A stretch of 64,000 nt of DNA from Echinarachnius parma (taxonomy: Eukaryota; Echinodermata; Echinoidea; Clypeasteroida; Echinarachniidae), in contig JBAMJV010007650.1 of assembly GCA_037951105.1 (NCBI GenBank), forward strand, positions 1 to 64,000. Reading direction: 5' to 3'. This document shows positions 1-12,815 of the stretch, piece by piece. The stretch's first letter is position 1; each line of letters opens with the position of its first letter. The position numbers were made by a program, and so were the translations under genes. The notes below the pieces were generated by a model. That model searched no databases, had not been told where the DNA came from, and was given only the letters and a program-made list of their open reading frames with translations.

Positions 1-59
1 GTCGAACTTTTGTACTGTAGGGAAAATGATATGTATGAACTATTGATTTTAGGCAATGG

Positions 60-590
60 CGCTGGCATGCCATTTCCTAGCTGCCCTAAGTTTTGTCAAT
101 ATATCCTATCATTCCTATGATGCAGTCGATGTAGCAAGTACAGGGGGACAAATGGGGGGGGGGGGGAGGAGGGGGGAGGGGGGAGGGGGGAGGGTGGGGA
201 GTCAATATGAGCATGCCATTTCCTAGCTGCCCCAAGTCTTGTCAGCATATCCTATCATTCCTATGATGCAGTCGATGTAGCAAGTACAGGGGGAGAAATG
301 GGGGGGGGGGGGGGGGGGGGGGAGGGGGAGTCAATATGAGCATGGGATTTCCTAGGTGCCCTATGTCTTGTCAATATATCCTATCATTCTTATGATGTAG
401 TCTGCGTAACAAGTACAGGGGGAGAAATGGGGGGAGGGGGGGGGGAGTCAACATGAGCATGGGATTTCCTAGCTGCTCTAAGTCTTGTCAATATATCCTA
501 TAATTCCTATGATGCAGTCGATGTAGCAAGCACAGGGGAGAAATGGGGGGGGGGGGGGAGGGGGATGGGGGAGTCAACATGCGCATGGGA
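60..590. repeat. Four-copy repeat with long poly-G tracts
   Basis: Units of ~120-145 bp share CATTTCCTAGCTGCCCTAAG, TATCCTATCATTCCTATGAT, GCAGTCGATGTAGCAAGTAC, followed each time by 10-30 G with scattered A. The tracts could form G-quadruplexes. Confidence 0.9.
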
Positions 591-599
591 ATACGCATT

Positions 600-1860
600 T
601 TTACAAACAATGGCTTTTCACAAGTTATTCCAGTGCTCATTTCAATTAGCATTTCTTTTCCCCGCTAAGCCAAACTGTCTACTCTCACAATGAAGATGGT
701 GAGGTGCGGCCTTCAAGGTATATGTATGTTTATAAAGCTCATAGGGTAGATATGCATAATTTAGATCCATTTTCAGTGTACGTTTGTAATACAATACACT
801 ACAAGATATATGTGCAGTATGCCTGCCATATATAAAGCACATATTGCCTATGCCTATGGAAACAAACTAATTAGCATTTTATTTTCATTTCGCACTTGAG
901 TCTAGACTACATGTAATGGGATCCATAATGCTATAATTACAACGGTCAATCCGCATGTGACGTCATCTTGTAATTTGCATTAATTATGAGCTTTCATAGT
1001 ACTGTACAGCATATCGGAACAATATGTATTATAATACAGCTGAGTGGACATTTATGCATTATAGTTTTACATATATTTTATAGTATGAATTACTTGGTAT
1101 ATATAATTTGTATTTTAGACGTAAATTACATGCAAATCAGCTTATTTGCTGCCATACGTGTAAATAATAAATACCATGAATAAGTAAATATATACAGCTG
1201 AGTTCTTAATTAAACCATTCGTTGCACTATGCCAGAGCTCTATAAATATGTTATGATATACATGAACACTTTTTGTGACAGTGTATAGAACGAACAAAAT
1301 ATAAATGCTAATGATACATTTTATCAGGTTATATCGCTCAGATGACGGAACCATTCATTGTGTATGCCATTTATAAATATCAATGTTATAATACCTAATT
1401 TGTCAAACATATAGAGAAACTGACCAGAAATATATATCATAAATGAAAAAGGGCGAAGTAAATTTTGCGGGGAAAACCCTTTCATATAAATATGTTATGA
1501 TATGAAAAATGTTTGGCACAGCATATGGCAATTATAAATTATATCAGTGTTGTAATTATACATAATTTCAGACATAGAGAGAAACTGACCAGAATTATAT
1601 CTTATCAAATTTAAAAAGGGCAAAGAAAATTTTGTGGGATAACCCCTATTTTTCACTCCCTCTATATTTCATTGATGTTATAATACATGAGGTTATATCA
1701 GCCGCCGGAACCATTCATTGTGTGAGGCAGCTGATAACATGTACTAGATGATTCAGTATTAATAGCAGTTTCCTATAACCCTGTTAACGTGTTCCAATAT
1801 TATGCAGCTACTGTTATTGTTATGTTCATCTGGCAGCTGGTAACGCATACTAGACATCGT
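600..1860. other. AT-rich, no gene
   Basis: A diverged direct repeat is visible (AGAGAAACTGACCAGAAATA at 1411 and AGAGAAACTGACCAGAATTA at 1576; GGTTATATCRSYC near 1326 and 1690). Nothing coding is seen. Confidence 0.5.
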
Positions 1861-1865
1861 TGAGT

Positions 1866-2106
1866 GAGAGTAATAAGGGCGTTAAGTCATTTTTTTGTTG
1901 CTAAATTGAGTTCTGCATACCATCTTGTAGATCGGAAATTCCTCTAAATGATGCCAAATTTTCAGGAGATATTTATTTTCTAATTTTTGAAATATTCATA
2001 CAAAATCAAAGAGAGCTACATGTACGTCATTGCTTTTTAAACAGGTCTCCCAAGCTGTGAACATGAAATTCTCTGAAGTACAAAAAGTGACTTAGTGTCC
2101 TTCTAG
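1866..2106. mobile_element. Diverged AGGGCGTTAAGTCA-family MITE
   Basis: GAGAGTAATAAGGGCGTTAAG at left, AAAAAGTGACTTAGTGTCC at right, with the family middle ACCATCTTGTAGAT and CAAAGAGAGCTAC. Confidence 0.55.
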
Positions 2107-2109
2107 TTC

Positions 2110-3040
2110 TGGCATTATTAGTAATTTCCTTACATATGGCAGCTGCATCTAGGCATAGTGCTATTAGCAATTTTGGTAGTTGCTAATGCCAGATCTCTGT
2201 AGATTTGTAATAACACTAGTAATCTTATTAGCTGTAATTTATTTTCATAAATTTCCCCTTTTCCCCCCCGCATAAACAGTGGAATTCCCATTGAGATAAT
2301 ACAATGTCCACCTATAGCCTGCCAAATTTCACGAAAGACCTTCTATAGGTAATACACATGGATCCATGATGTAACTTTGACATTTCTTACTCGGCAATTT
2401 CATGAAAGTCTGGGTTAAAACACCTCCAGTTCATATACTCTGACTTATCTTATCTTCTTTTACTCATTAAACATGGAGTTCAAGTGAAAGAATACAGAAT
2501 TGCCAGATATTGTTGATGTTCAATATTTCGGAAGTTAGGACCCTCCTTGTGAAACAGATGCTGTGAATCACACATAGAATCAGCACTATTCCGTGACTAA
2601 CTCTTTGTTATTATGCATCTATGGCAGCTGTAAATACTTTACTGTGTAATTTGCAGTATTGCGTACTATTATTAGCTCTCTATATATGAGCGTGCCATCT
2701 CCACAATCCCTCAGTCGATCTTCATTGTTTGATTAATTATGCTAGGATCAGTTGTGTCAACATTGCCTGGGCCGTAATGGAGGCCTGTCTCCCATGATAA
2801 TGACCGGACTAGCGAGTCAGTCAGTCAGGCACTCTTAATGGATCGAGCCATATTGATTGCTGTCTAAAGTAGATAGCGACATATTTTACATACATGTAAT
2901 ATAAATCATTTGTGTGTGTATGTATGGAAGTGTATTGGACCCGAGGCCCAATGTAAAACTATTGGGGAAATGATGGTTGACATGGCAATAATTAATTTTT
3001 ATTTTTTTATTTTTGTATATTTGTTAAATTTTATTTTATT
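2110..3040. other. AT-rich, nothing recognised
   Basis: No splice-bounded open frame or clear repeat was recognised. Confidence 0.4.
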
Positions 3041-3235
3041 TTTTTTTGGTGGGGGGGGTTTTGGGGGGGCACTTTCAAGCTTGCCTGCATGAAAAAACGC
3101 TCTTGAATTTGTTTTGCATAGCACTTGATTCTATGCAAACTAACCCTAGGCTCTTCTATGATTTTTCAGGGACTTTTTTTGGCATTGCGGAGGGCAAAAT
3201 CTTCCCATCCCCCCCCCCCCCCGTGTAGTTTTTTC
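3040..3235. repeat. Poly-G to poly-C repeat module
   Basis: T-rich then GGGGGGG, GCACTTTCAAGCTTGCCTGC, GAGGGCAAAATCTTCCC and C16. Similar C-rich modules lie at 8310-8455, 8920-8950, 9068-9080 and 29430-29590 (GCAGGCAAGCTTGAAAAG is the inverse). Confidence 0.6.
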
Positions 3236-3649
3236 CAATGGTGGTTGACTGCTGTCTCGAGCGCGCGAGTCTTCAACACTGGTATACATATAATCTGTGT
3301 GACCTCTGTCCCACCAGACTGCATCTGACAGCTGACATCATATCAAATCCTGACAAAGTGCAGGGTAGATTAGTAGGACCTTTTGCACTCTTGTAGATTT
3401 TGAACCTTTCCCAAAAATTGGATAATCCTTTCAGGAGGGTTTTATTTTAACTCCTTTAGTGCCAAGCTCGCATTTTTGCATTCTCTTGCGTTGGATGTGC
3501 TACATAGAAATGGGTTGATAGATTTGTTGAAACACAACAAAATATTGTCTTGGATGGGAAATAAATGCGCTTGAAATATATTGTCAATACAAATTCAAGA
3601 TAATATAAAGTACTTTGCCATTGTAAATTATGTAAGTTTTGAAAAAACC

Positions 3650-5680
3650 TCTGAAAAATGACCTTGAAGAAACGTACAAGACCTAGAAGTTTCCATTCTC
3701 ATTTTTCTTGTATTTGTATTCAAAGTATTATGACCTGACCTGTCATCAAGAATATCAGTAACATAGGATCAAACATATATATGTGACATTATATTTACTT
3801 GACCAATTAAATAATGTAAGTTACCAGAAAATATCGTAAAATGACCTTGAATTTGAACAATTGTTTAATTTTATATTCTCCCTTTCTTGTATTTGCATAT
3901 AAAGTACAGTTAATGACATAACTTGTCACCAAGTCCATGTGACAAGGTTTCGGTGACATGAGATCAATAAAAACGTGGCATTATATTTACTTGACCAATT
4001 CAATATTTAATTTTATTGGAAAATATCTTCAAATGCCCTTGAATTTGAACAATTGTTTTCATCCTCTATTACTTGTATTTGCATATTTATAGAAAATTGA
4101 CCTAACCTGTCTTCAAGACTATGTGACCAGGTTTCAATGACACAGAAGACCAATATCAAAGTGACAATAACATTACTATTAAACACATGTAAGGGTAAAA
4201 TCTTCAAGTAATCTTGAATTTGAACACTTAAGTTTTCCATTTATTGTGTTTGCATATATTTAAAGTACATTTTATGACCGAACTTGTCATCAGATCCATG
4301 TGACAAGGTTTCAGTGACATAAGTTCAATATAAACAGTAGTGCCACTAAATTTACTTGACCGATTAAATGTATGTAATATAAAGTAGAGAAAATATTGTT
4401 TAATGACCTTGAAGCCGAATAATTGTATAAGCGTTCATTCTTCTTTCTAGTGTTTGCCTATGAAGTAGAGATTATGACCGGACTTGTCATCGAGTCCACG
4501 TGACAAGGTTTCAATCACATAAGATCAATATAAAAGCAACGCTAAATTTACTTGACCAATTAAACGTATGAAGCTAGAAGATGATATTGTTTAATGACCT
4601 TGAAGTTGAACTATTTAAACAATTGTCATTCTCTTCTTGTGTATTCCTATGAATTAGAGTTTATGTATGATCTGACTTGTCATCGAGTCCTTGTAACAAG
4701 TTTTCAATGACATAAGTTCAATATACACAGTAGCACTAAATTTACTTGACCGATTAAATGTGCATACATATAAAGTAGAGAAAAAATTGTTTAATGGTGA
4801 TTAATTGTATAAGTGTTCATTCTCTTTTCTTGTGTTTGCCTATGAAGTACCTAACTTGTCATCAAGTCCTTGTAACGAGGGTTCAATCACATAAGATCAA
4901 TATAAAAGCAACGCTAAATTTACTTGACCAATTAAACGTATGAAGCTAGAAGATGATATTGTTTAACGACCTTGAAGTTGAATGATTTTACAGATTTGTA
5001 TTCTCCTTTTCTTATGAACTCCTCCTATAGATGAAGTAGAGTTTATGACCTAACTTGTCATCAAGTCCATGCGACATGGGTTCAATCACATAAAATCAAT
5101 ATAAAAATGACATTACAATTACTTGAATGATTAAATGTATATATGAGTAATGGGAAATATTGTTTAATGACCTTGAACTTGAATGATTTAACAGATTTTC
5201 ATTCTCGTTTTCTTGTGAATTCCTATATAGATGAAGTAGAGTTTATGACCTAACTTGTCATCAAGTCCATGCGACAATGTTTCAATCACATAGGATCAAT
5301 ATAAAAGTGACATTACAATTACTTAAAGGATTAAATGTATATATGAGTAAGGGGGAAATCTTCTAATGACCTTGAAGTTTTACACTTTTTTTTGTTCATT
5401 TGCAACAATGTTAATAATTCAAAGAAGTGTGAATTCTCAAAGTACTTACGACCTATAAACCTGTCATCAAGTCCATTTTTAAAGATGATGTTACCTTTAC
5501 TTCGCCTATCAATAATGAAACGATATGAAGAATATCTCTGTAGATGACCTTGAAAAATATGAAAAATGAACAAGTTTATGTCCTCGTTTTCTCTTGTTTG
5601 CATATAAAGTACTTATGACCCTTACTACCTGTCATCAAGTTCATGGGACACGGTTTCAATAACAAAATATAAATACAAAA
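3650..5680. repeat. Degenerate ~190 bp satellite, about eleven units
   Basis: TGACCTTGAAKTTGAA recurs near 3659, 3841, 4033, 4207, 4402, 4594, 4790, 4967, 5168, 5368 and 5545. Each unit also holds TTCTTGTRTTTGCATAT, ACTTGTCATCAAGTCCATGT and TTACTTGACCAATTAAA. Units are diverged, so the array is old. Confidence 0.88.
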
Positions 5681-5852
5681 GTGACTTAAACTTTACTTTT
5701 TTCTACGACCCTGTCCTTGGTATTTTATAATAATGTTATCAACTTGTTTGATTATCATTCTTGTCATCAAGTCAATGACACAGGATTGTGCTGTTGAGTG
5801 AATGTGATTATTATTAAAGAATGATCAACAATGGAATCAATACAAAAGTAAC

Positions 5853-6300
5853 TTAAAGGGGACCACCAGGCAAAGAACAACACATTATTATATGTTTTGG
5901 TACCGTTTTGTGATATCAAATAGATACCCAACATTTTGCAAAGGCTTGTGTAATTCATAAACAAAACAATTAATTTCCATCACTTACGGAACCACTGCTA
6001 TTTCCTGGTTCCATACGGGCCAACCATTTGCGAGTGCGCCAATGCTATTCACGCGCACGTTTGTAGACAATAGATTCCCGGGCGATTCGTTCGCTGTGCA
6101 CACATCGCAATTCACCGCACGCAGCGCAGTCTTCGCAATTCAGACCGCATGAACGCATGCTTTAGAATGGTGATGCGTTTCCAATTTTTTTTTTTTCTTT
6201 TCTGGAAACATATTTTTGTGAACTTGTTGATGGAATGGAATACTAAAGATGTTACCTTTCTTTAATAAGAATATTATTTTTGGGTGGTGGTACCCTTTAA
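5853..6300. mobile_element. MITE (TTAAAGGGGACCACCAGGCA family), copy 1
   Basis: Starts TTAAAGGGGACCACCAGGCA and ends GTGGTGGTACCCTTTAA. A GC-rich centre (about 5995-6160) contrasts with AT-rich flanks. Further copies at 6570-6936 and, reversed, at 62980-63404. Confidence 0.75.
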
Positions 6301-6569
6301 ACTTTGCTTTTCCTAGGACACTCTCCTTGGGATATTTAAAGTGGTTTCAATGTGTTTGACTAGGTTACGCTCTAACCAATATATAGTGCCATAAAGTTAA
6401 TGTGAGATAGTAAAAAAATCATTGACTAATTAAAATAATCACTCTAACCGTAGATTTAATTTTGTATTTATATGATCTTGTTTTTTAGATGGGGAAAAAA
6501 AGAAAATTAGATGGCTTGAATATCACACCAAATATCGTCATTGTAACATCCTTATCTTGAATAGCTTGT

Positions 6570-6936
6570 TTAAAGGGCACCACCACCGAAAAGAACAACA
6601 TGGGCTTATTTGTTTTTAGTACCATTATTTGATGTTAATTGAATAGATGTTCAACATCTAGCTAAGAATTGTGTAATTCATAAACAATGCGACTAATCAC
6701 CCGATCTTACAGAACTTAACAGGGCCTTATGTTCTGTAAACGCCAATGTTGCGAGTACGTCAATTCTATGCACACGTACGTTTGGAGACAATAGAATGAG
6801 TAGGTCTAGAACTCATAGAACAAGTCTTCTTCTGCAGACCCATGAACAAGTAATTTAGTATGATGATGAGTTTTCAAATTATAACAATTATCTTATATTA
6901 ATTAGGAAATTATTTGTGGGTGTTGGTTCCCCTTTA
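6570..6936. mobile_element. MITE (TTAAAGGGGACCACCAGGCA family), copy 2
   Basis: Starts TTTAAAGGGCACCACCACCG and ends GTTGGTTCCCCTTTAA. Diverged copy of 5853-6300 lacking part of the centre. Confidence 0.7.
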
Positions 6937-9280
6937 ACTCCTGCTGTTACTCGCCCTTCTAAAGTTTGTGTAAGAAATATTATCAATAATACATTCTTTG
7001 TAATTTCTTAAAGTTTGCGCAGGAAGCACAAAGTTTGACCATAGTCCTATGTGTATACAGATTATGTTTGCTGGTCATATGAATATAATGCTCTTTGAGA
7101 TTTGCACTCATCACAGTTTATTTAAGCCTATTTGTTCGAGAAATCGTGATCTTTTCTTTCATGTTTTTCCGTTCACCATCCAAAAAATATATATATATAG
7201 AAATAGGTGTCAACACAAGTGTGGATATTGGTCAGTTTACCCAAGAAACATATATATATGTTCAGAGTGAAGTTTGCATTTAATTTTATTTACCCAAGAA
7301 ATATATTTTATATGTCAACTCGAATCATGCATTATTGTAATAGAAATCTTGTTCCTCCCTTGGGTAATATCAATACAAAGAATGTAAAATATTGAAATAG
7401 AACTCTTCCCTCCCTAGAGTAAATACTCAAAAAACAAAATTTACAATATTGAAATATAAATCTTCTTTTTTTAGTATAAACACAAAGAATGTTTGCCACA
7501 AATTCAGTCAATAGATCACTCCATATCATACACAATTGTTTGTAACAAGAGTTCTAACATGTACCATCGACACTTGACCCCTTTATAATAACACAAACCA
7601 AATTCCACTCTTTGGCGTGGCTCAAACAGTTCAACCAAATGTTCTTTCTATCAGTGTCTTCAGAGCTTGCAGTTCCTGTTTAACCTCTTATTTTGAGTCA
7701 GCAGCATTTTGGGTTTGGGAAGTTTTGCTGGATTTGGTTGAATCAGATAGTTCTTTCATGTTCTGGTTTAGATTTGTATTTGACTTCACATTGTGGAATG
7801 TTTTTTTGTTATTATCTTTGAATGTCAAGGATTCATTTGCTTAGAACTGTGAAGAGAATACATTTGTATAGTCCCTTCGTTCTTCCTGTAGCTGTTTTAA
7901 GTTAATTTCTGTGAGATAAGTGGATAAACTAAACAAAAATATGGATTCTGCAATTAATTTGGCAGAAAGGTATGTAACATGACAATATTTCTGCAATCCT
8001 TGTGTTCATATTGCAATGATGTGATGTTCCTGTATGAATCCTGTGAATGCAGTTATAGGGATCCAGTTACTCTGTATGAATAAACTATACAACTTACTTG
8101 CATATATCTAGTGGTTTATTCATACCTGGTTTTTTTTTTCTCTTACTAATAGAAGTTTGAAACCAGGTTTGGTTGTGAACATTTTCTATTCGTTATTGAT
8201 ATATTTATGATTTAATTTGAAATGATCCCTGGGATCATTTCAACTGTGAAGAAACGTATGACATAGATTTGTTTCTTTTCATATTCCCTTTTTTGGTGGC
8301 CATTTGGGTTCTCCCCCCCCCCCCCATGTTTTGCTTGGTTTGCAGCTCTGCATAAGGGTAACAATTCTTATAAAAATAAAGAAATTACTAAAGTGTGCCC
8401 TCCTCAATATTTTCTTTCCCTCCCCCCTCCCCCCCCCCCCCCCCTCCCCCCAAGCAGTTTGGCCATGCCACAACACTGATAAGTTAGAAACTATCCTGGA
8501 GATTTTGTTCCTTCGTTTGTTCGTTCGTGTCTCCTGTACATTAATCTAAAATTCAAATTTTATCCTGGAGATGATTAACATACACAAGACCTTTGGAAGA
8601 CTGGAGACCAGCATTAAATATTCTTGCGTGGTTTTTTTCCCTGCTCATTGCAGCATGTCTCATTTTTTTCCTCTCTAGTGCATTTGCCTTCATCTAGCTG
8701 TCATTCTAGCTAATCTTCCAGAGTGCCCATGCATTGAATTCCTGAAAGGTATTCTGGCATTCTGTTCTATTTCTAATCTTGTCTTCACCCTAAGGCATTC
8801 AAAAATTAATGTCCTCCTAGCTGTTTCTTTATGATTTATTATCCGAGTTTGAAATACAGATCCACTCCCTTTCCCAGGTCCACTGGCATAGCGAGAGGTG
8901 GGGGTGGGCTCCTGGGCCTGATCGAGCCCCCCCCCCCCCCCCCCCCGCCCTCCCCCAATGTTTTCTTTGGCTTTCAATTTGCTTGTTTGTTAGCTGGTAA
9001 TTTTTATTCCAAAGCTTAAGGGGTCCCCACCCGAAGCGGCTAGCACTTATACGCTCGCAGGTTGGAGCCCCCCCCCCCCCTTTGAAGAATTCCTGGCTTT
9101 ACGCCACAGCGCAGGTTCCAACTATAGTGGGTGCACTTTATAGATCCCAGTGGTATAAAAGCTAATGATCTGTGGGATAGAGTAACAGTTCCTTTCATGT
9201 TTGTTTCTTTATGCAACCCATGAATGCAACTTTTATGTCGAGCCTCTTGGAGAAAAAAAATTAACCCATTCCAGACAATG
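6937..9280. other. Intergenic, simple repeats only
   Basis: Contains short related phrases around 7240-7480 (CCCAAGAAACATATATATG and later GAATGTAAAATATTGAAATA), poly-C modules and the palindrome at 8218. No gene recognised. Confidence 0.4.
8218..8242. repeat. Perfect 25 bp palindrome
   Basis: TGAAATGATCCC-T-GGGATCATTTCA, 12 bp arms around one base, in otherwise plain AT-rich DNA. Confidence 0.9.
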
Positions 9281-9667
9281 TTTAAAGGGACTTAGTAACA
9301 TTGTCCAAATCCTCAAAATAAATTTTTTATTCTAGCGGTTCCTTTATACCTTGTTGTATTCGTATTAACAATAAAATCATGGGACAGGTTTCGGTTTTTC
9401 AAATCCCTTTCGTTACAAAGATATGTATGATTGAAGTATTCAGATAAGAAAAACTCTGGGCGAGTTTTTCTTCCGTGTACAAAGTGAGTGCAGTGAGTTA
9501 CTGAATATCACTTTGCATTTTCGCTCATTACTTGGCCATACAATGTCCATTTGACTTGAAATTTTCACACAATACCCTGTGGACATATGAGATAACAACA
9601 ATATACATTGCACCAACCATTCATCACTTTTTGCACATGTCAACAAAGTTACTAGATCCCTTTAAAG
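9281..9667. mobile_element. MITE (TTTAAAGGGACTTAGTAACA family)
   Basis: Starts TTTAAAGGGACTTAGTAACA, ends GTTACTAGATCCCTTTAAA. Its left half is found inverted at 60300-60521 and one terminus at about 48631. Confidence 0.75.
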
Positions 9668-10276
9668 GGGAGCCAAACGTTGGCATTTTTGCTTACTGTT
9701 TGTTACTGATAAGTGCATAATTCCCATCAATTCTAGTATAATTTCCTCTTGGGAAATAATCAATGTTTTTTAATCCACTATTTAAACCTAGTTGGAAACA
9801 GGTTAAATGTTGATTATACTATATATTGTAAAGTAAACGTAAAATTCATAAAATAAAATATTAATTTCTTGCATTAAGCTCTAGATATAATTGAAATAAT
9901 CAATGTTTTTGAATCCACTATTAAATGTAGTTGAGAACAGGTTAAATGCTTATTATACTATATATACTGTAAAGTAAACGTGGTAATATTCATATAGAAT
10001 ATTAATTTCTTGCATTATGCTCTAGATTTAGTGAGTGCAAATTATAAAAACCAGCATAAATACACGTTCCTCTTGCAAAGGAAATATTATAAATGAATGC
10101 ATGCTCATTGACAATTTGAAAATCTGCAAATTTCTTTTTGTGTTGCCCAGTGCAAAAAAATGAATCACGCATTTACAGTATTAGCTACTTGCACGGAAGT
10201 AGATATGAATAACAACAAAATATGTTCCTGATGAGGTAACAAAAAGAAAGAAGTGTAGGCCTACTGACTGCATATA
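9668..10276. repeat. Diverged direct repeat
   Basis: ATAATCAATGTTTTTTAATC at 9756 recurs as ATAATCAATGTTTTTGAATC at 9896, with following GTTAAATGTTGATTATACTA and CTTGCATTAAGCTCTAGAT also repeated. Period about 140 bp. Confidence 0.65.
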
Positions 10277-10502
10277 GCCTGGTCACATATCAACGGATTG
10301 TGCAAACGTATGTCAAACGGAGAGCTAAATTTTCCATCCGTTCTATGCGTTTCTTGTCCGTTCCTTGTCCGGTGATGTACGTTGTTCTATGTTTTGTACA
10401 TGAAGCAATGGAGACGACTTTCATCACCGGATAATTAAATTTCGCAAATTGTCTATTCGTTGGGCATACGTTTCCGCTATCCGTTGATATCTGACCGGGC
10501 CA
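10277..10502. mobile_element. MITE (CTGGTCAGATATCAACGGAT family)
   Basis: GCCTGGTCACATATCAACGG at left and CCGTTGATATCTGACCGGGC at right form inverted ends of a ~225 bp non-coding element. Confidence 0.75.
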
Positions 10503-11561
10503 ATACTGGTTCATGTTACTCGTTAAAAAAAAAAGAAACATGAAATCTTGAATGTTTCCCTGACATTTTGAAAACAGAGTGAAGGGGATAGATTACATTT
10601 CTTTGCCAAGGTCAGTGAAAAAAACAAGTGATCGGTTTTGATTCGCCACAGGCCCCACATCCATTAATGTTGATTTACCAGACCAGAATCCACGATCCTA
10701 ACATCTAACTTTCCTTCCTGCCTTATTCTCCAAATGGGTTCTTACTTTGAATGCTAAAGAGACAGTATTGTAGTGCTTGATACATAATCCCCTTGGCAGA
10801 TCAATTCGGCCATAATAAAGAAAAATGCTAATAAAAATAGGTTTGGAAAGTGTTAAAGCCACATGTTGACAAAATTACTTACACAGTAATGCATTGATAG
10901 GACCAGGGAAGTGGGAGTTTGCTTCCCTGATAGGACTATGCTATACAGTATATCACTATAAAATTTTGATTTATAGGTTTCATTTTATATTTTAGTCTTT
11001 CCTCTGTTCATCAATTAAATGTTGTCCTTTCAGGTTTCTCTCTAAATGTCTTGTAAAATGTCAATGTGGCACATTATAAAACCTCTTTATTCTTATTTGT
11101 TTCTTCAGTAATACTAGCAAATACCCGTCTCCAGATCTTTGAGTAAGATATGTTGTATGTTGTGTTTTTTTAACTCGTTATTTTTGTGTATCTGTCGGGG
11201 AAAACAAAGGGGGAAACATTGTTAGTTATATTATATCATATATTATATCCAAAGACTCCAGCCCAAGTATTTTCAGGACCAGTTGTTCTACACTATATGT
11301 ATTGAAACTTAGAGGACAAACCCTTCCCTTTAACTTCCAACAACAGTCTATTTCATGTAATACTCTCCTAGCTATAAGTGGTCTCCGTCATGTTAAATCA
11401 ATCTCCCAGTCAGACTCAATCATGTTTGCCATTCTTGTAGACACTTGTAAAGCAAACCTCTTTGGGATCATCCCAGAAATTGGTTTAGTGGATTACCAAC
11501 GAGTAACTTCTTTTGGGAGGTGGCAATTTGCAGCCACTAAGTCCTCCTGCACATATTGTGG
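10503..11561. other. No recognised feature
   Basis: Plain AT-rich sequence. An open frame at 11302-11583 has no recognisable domain and lacks convincing splice context. Confidence 0.35.
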
Positions 11562-12030
11562 GGTTAGAGTGAGAAAGCCGTAAACTCATAAATTCGATTT
11601 GGGGCTAAGTTCAGTTCCACATACCATCTTCAAAGTTGATATGTAGTTATGACAAATTTGCAGATACTATCTATTTATTTATAATTTTGGGAATATTTGT
11701 TGATAGAAAAATAAAAGAGAGCTATATACATTGGGTTTATACAAGGGTCCCCAACTTAAAATGTGATAATATCAAAAGTACAAAAATGGACATAGCAATC
11801 TTCTCTCTCTCAATTGCATACAATCTTGTAACTTGGAGCCTTCTCTAAGTGATGCACAATTCCCAGATGATAATTAGTCATAGTTTTGTGAATATTTACC
11901 AACAAATCAAAGAGAGCTACTAAATAATGTATATCCGGGTTCTACAAGCCTCCCTTGAACTTTAAACATACATGATTATACCAAAGGTACAAAAAAAAGG
12001 ATTTACGCCCTTCTCTTTCTCAACCAATGG
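11562..12030. mobile_element. AGGGCGTTAAGTCA-family repeats, one and a half copies
   Basis: TACCATCTTCAAAGTTGATATG, AAAGAGAGCTATATAC, AAAGTACAAAAATGGAC, then a second AAAGAGAGCTACTAAATA and GGTACAAAAAAAAGGATTTACGCCCTTCTC. Two overlapping diverged copies; the termini are poorly preserved. Confidence 0.5.
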
Positions 12031-12161
12031 TATGTGGACTGTAGGGACCATGAGCAAACTGGCTTTCCTGTGGCTGTGAGCACAAGAGATTAGCTAGTCT
12101 GCCCCCCTCCACTATCCAAAGAGGCTGGGTCAAAGAAATAATGGTCGAAAAATGCTCCTAT

Positions 12162-12479
12162 TAAAGGCCCAGTCCCATACTGACGATTTTCACGGCGACT
12201 CGCAACGACTCGCAACGATTTACTAGAACGAATCGACTCAATTTAGACACGGTTTTGGGCATGGGCGTAGCAACTTACGTAATACCTATTCATCAGGGGG
12301 GATGAATGAATAGATCATCCCCCCAGTTGAATGGGTATCAATGACAGATCTACGCCCATGGTTTTGGGGAAGAACCGATACAATGTAATACGATGCAACA
12401 CGACCTAAGCGATTTTCTCGACGAACGTCAAATCGTTGCGATTCGCCGTGAAAATCGTCAATATGGGACTGGGCCTTTA
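12162..12479. mobile_element. MITE with ~40 bp TIR and TA ends
   Basis: Left TAAAGGCCCAGTCCCATACT-GACGATTTTCACGGCGA; right end is its near-exact inverse to GGGCCTTTA. Inside are CGACTCGCAACGA repeats and a second, nested element. Confidence 0.85.
12260..12360. mobile_element. Nested 101 bp hAT-like MITE
   Basis: CATGGGCGTAG at left pairs with CTACGCCCATG at right. GTTTTGGG at 12252-12259 is repeated at 12361-12368, an 8 bp target-site duplication as left by hAT transposases. It sits inside the TA-flanked MITE. Confidence 0.8.
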
Positions 12480-12815
12480 GCAAAGAATGATTGCAAAGTT
12501 TTCCTAAGCAAAGAATGATTGAAAAGTTCCTAAGGCAAAGAATGCTACCTGTTTGATATAAAGGTAAAATCGGAATTTGCCTGTGCACTGCTACTTTAGA
12601 GAAGAAAGTTTTCAATTGGCTCCAGCTTATATCCTAAGCAAAGATCATTGGAAACTTTGCCTAAGCAAAGATGATTGCAAAGTTTTCCTAAGCAAAGAAT
12701 GATTGAAAACTGTTCCTAAGGCAAATAATGCTACTTGTTTGAACAAGTGAAAAGGTGGGATATGCCTGCCTATATTGCTTCTTGCTTCTGTTGAAAAGAA
12801 AGCTTTCTATTGGCT
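12480..12815. repeat. Two-copy ~175 bp repeat with AAGCAAAGAATGATTG
   Basis: Blocks AGCAAAGAATGATTGAAAAG.TTCCTAAGGCAAAGAATGC...CTACTTTAGAGAAGAAAG and the later GAATGATTGAAAACTGTTCC..GGCAAATAATGC...GAAAAGAAAGC are diverged direct copies, with extra short AAGCAAAGATSATTG units between. Confidence 0.7.
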
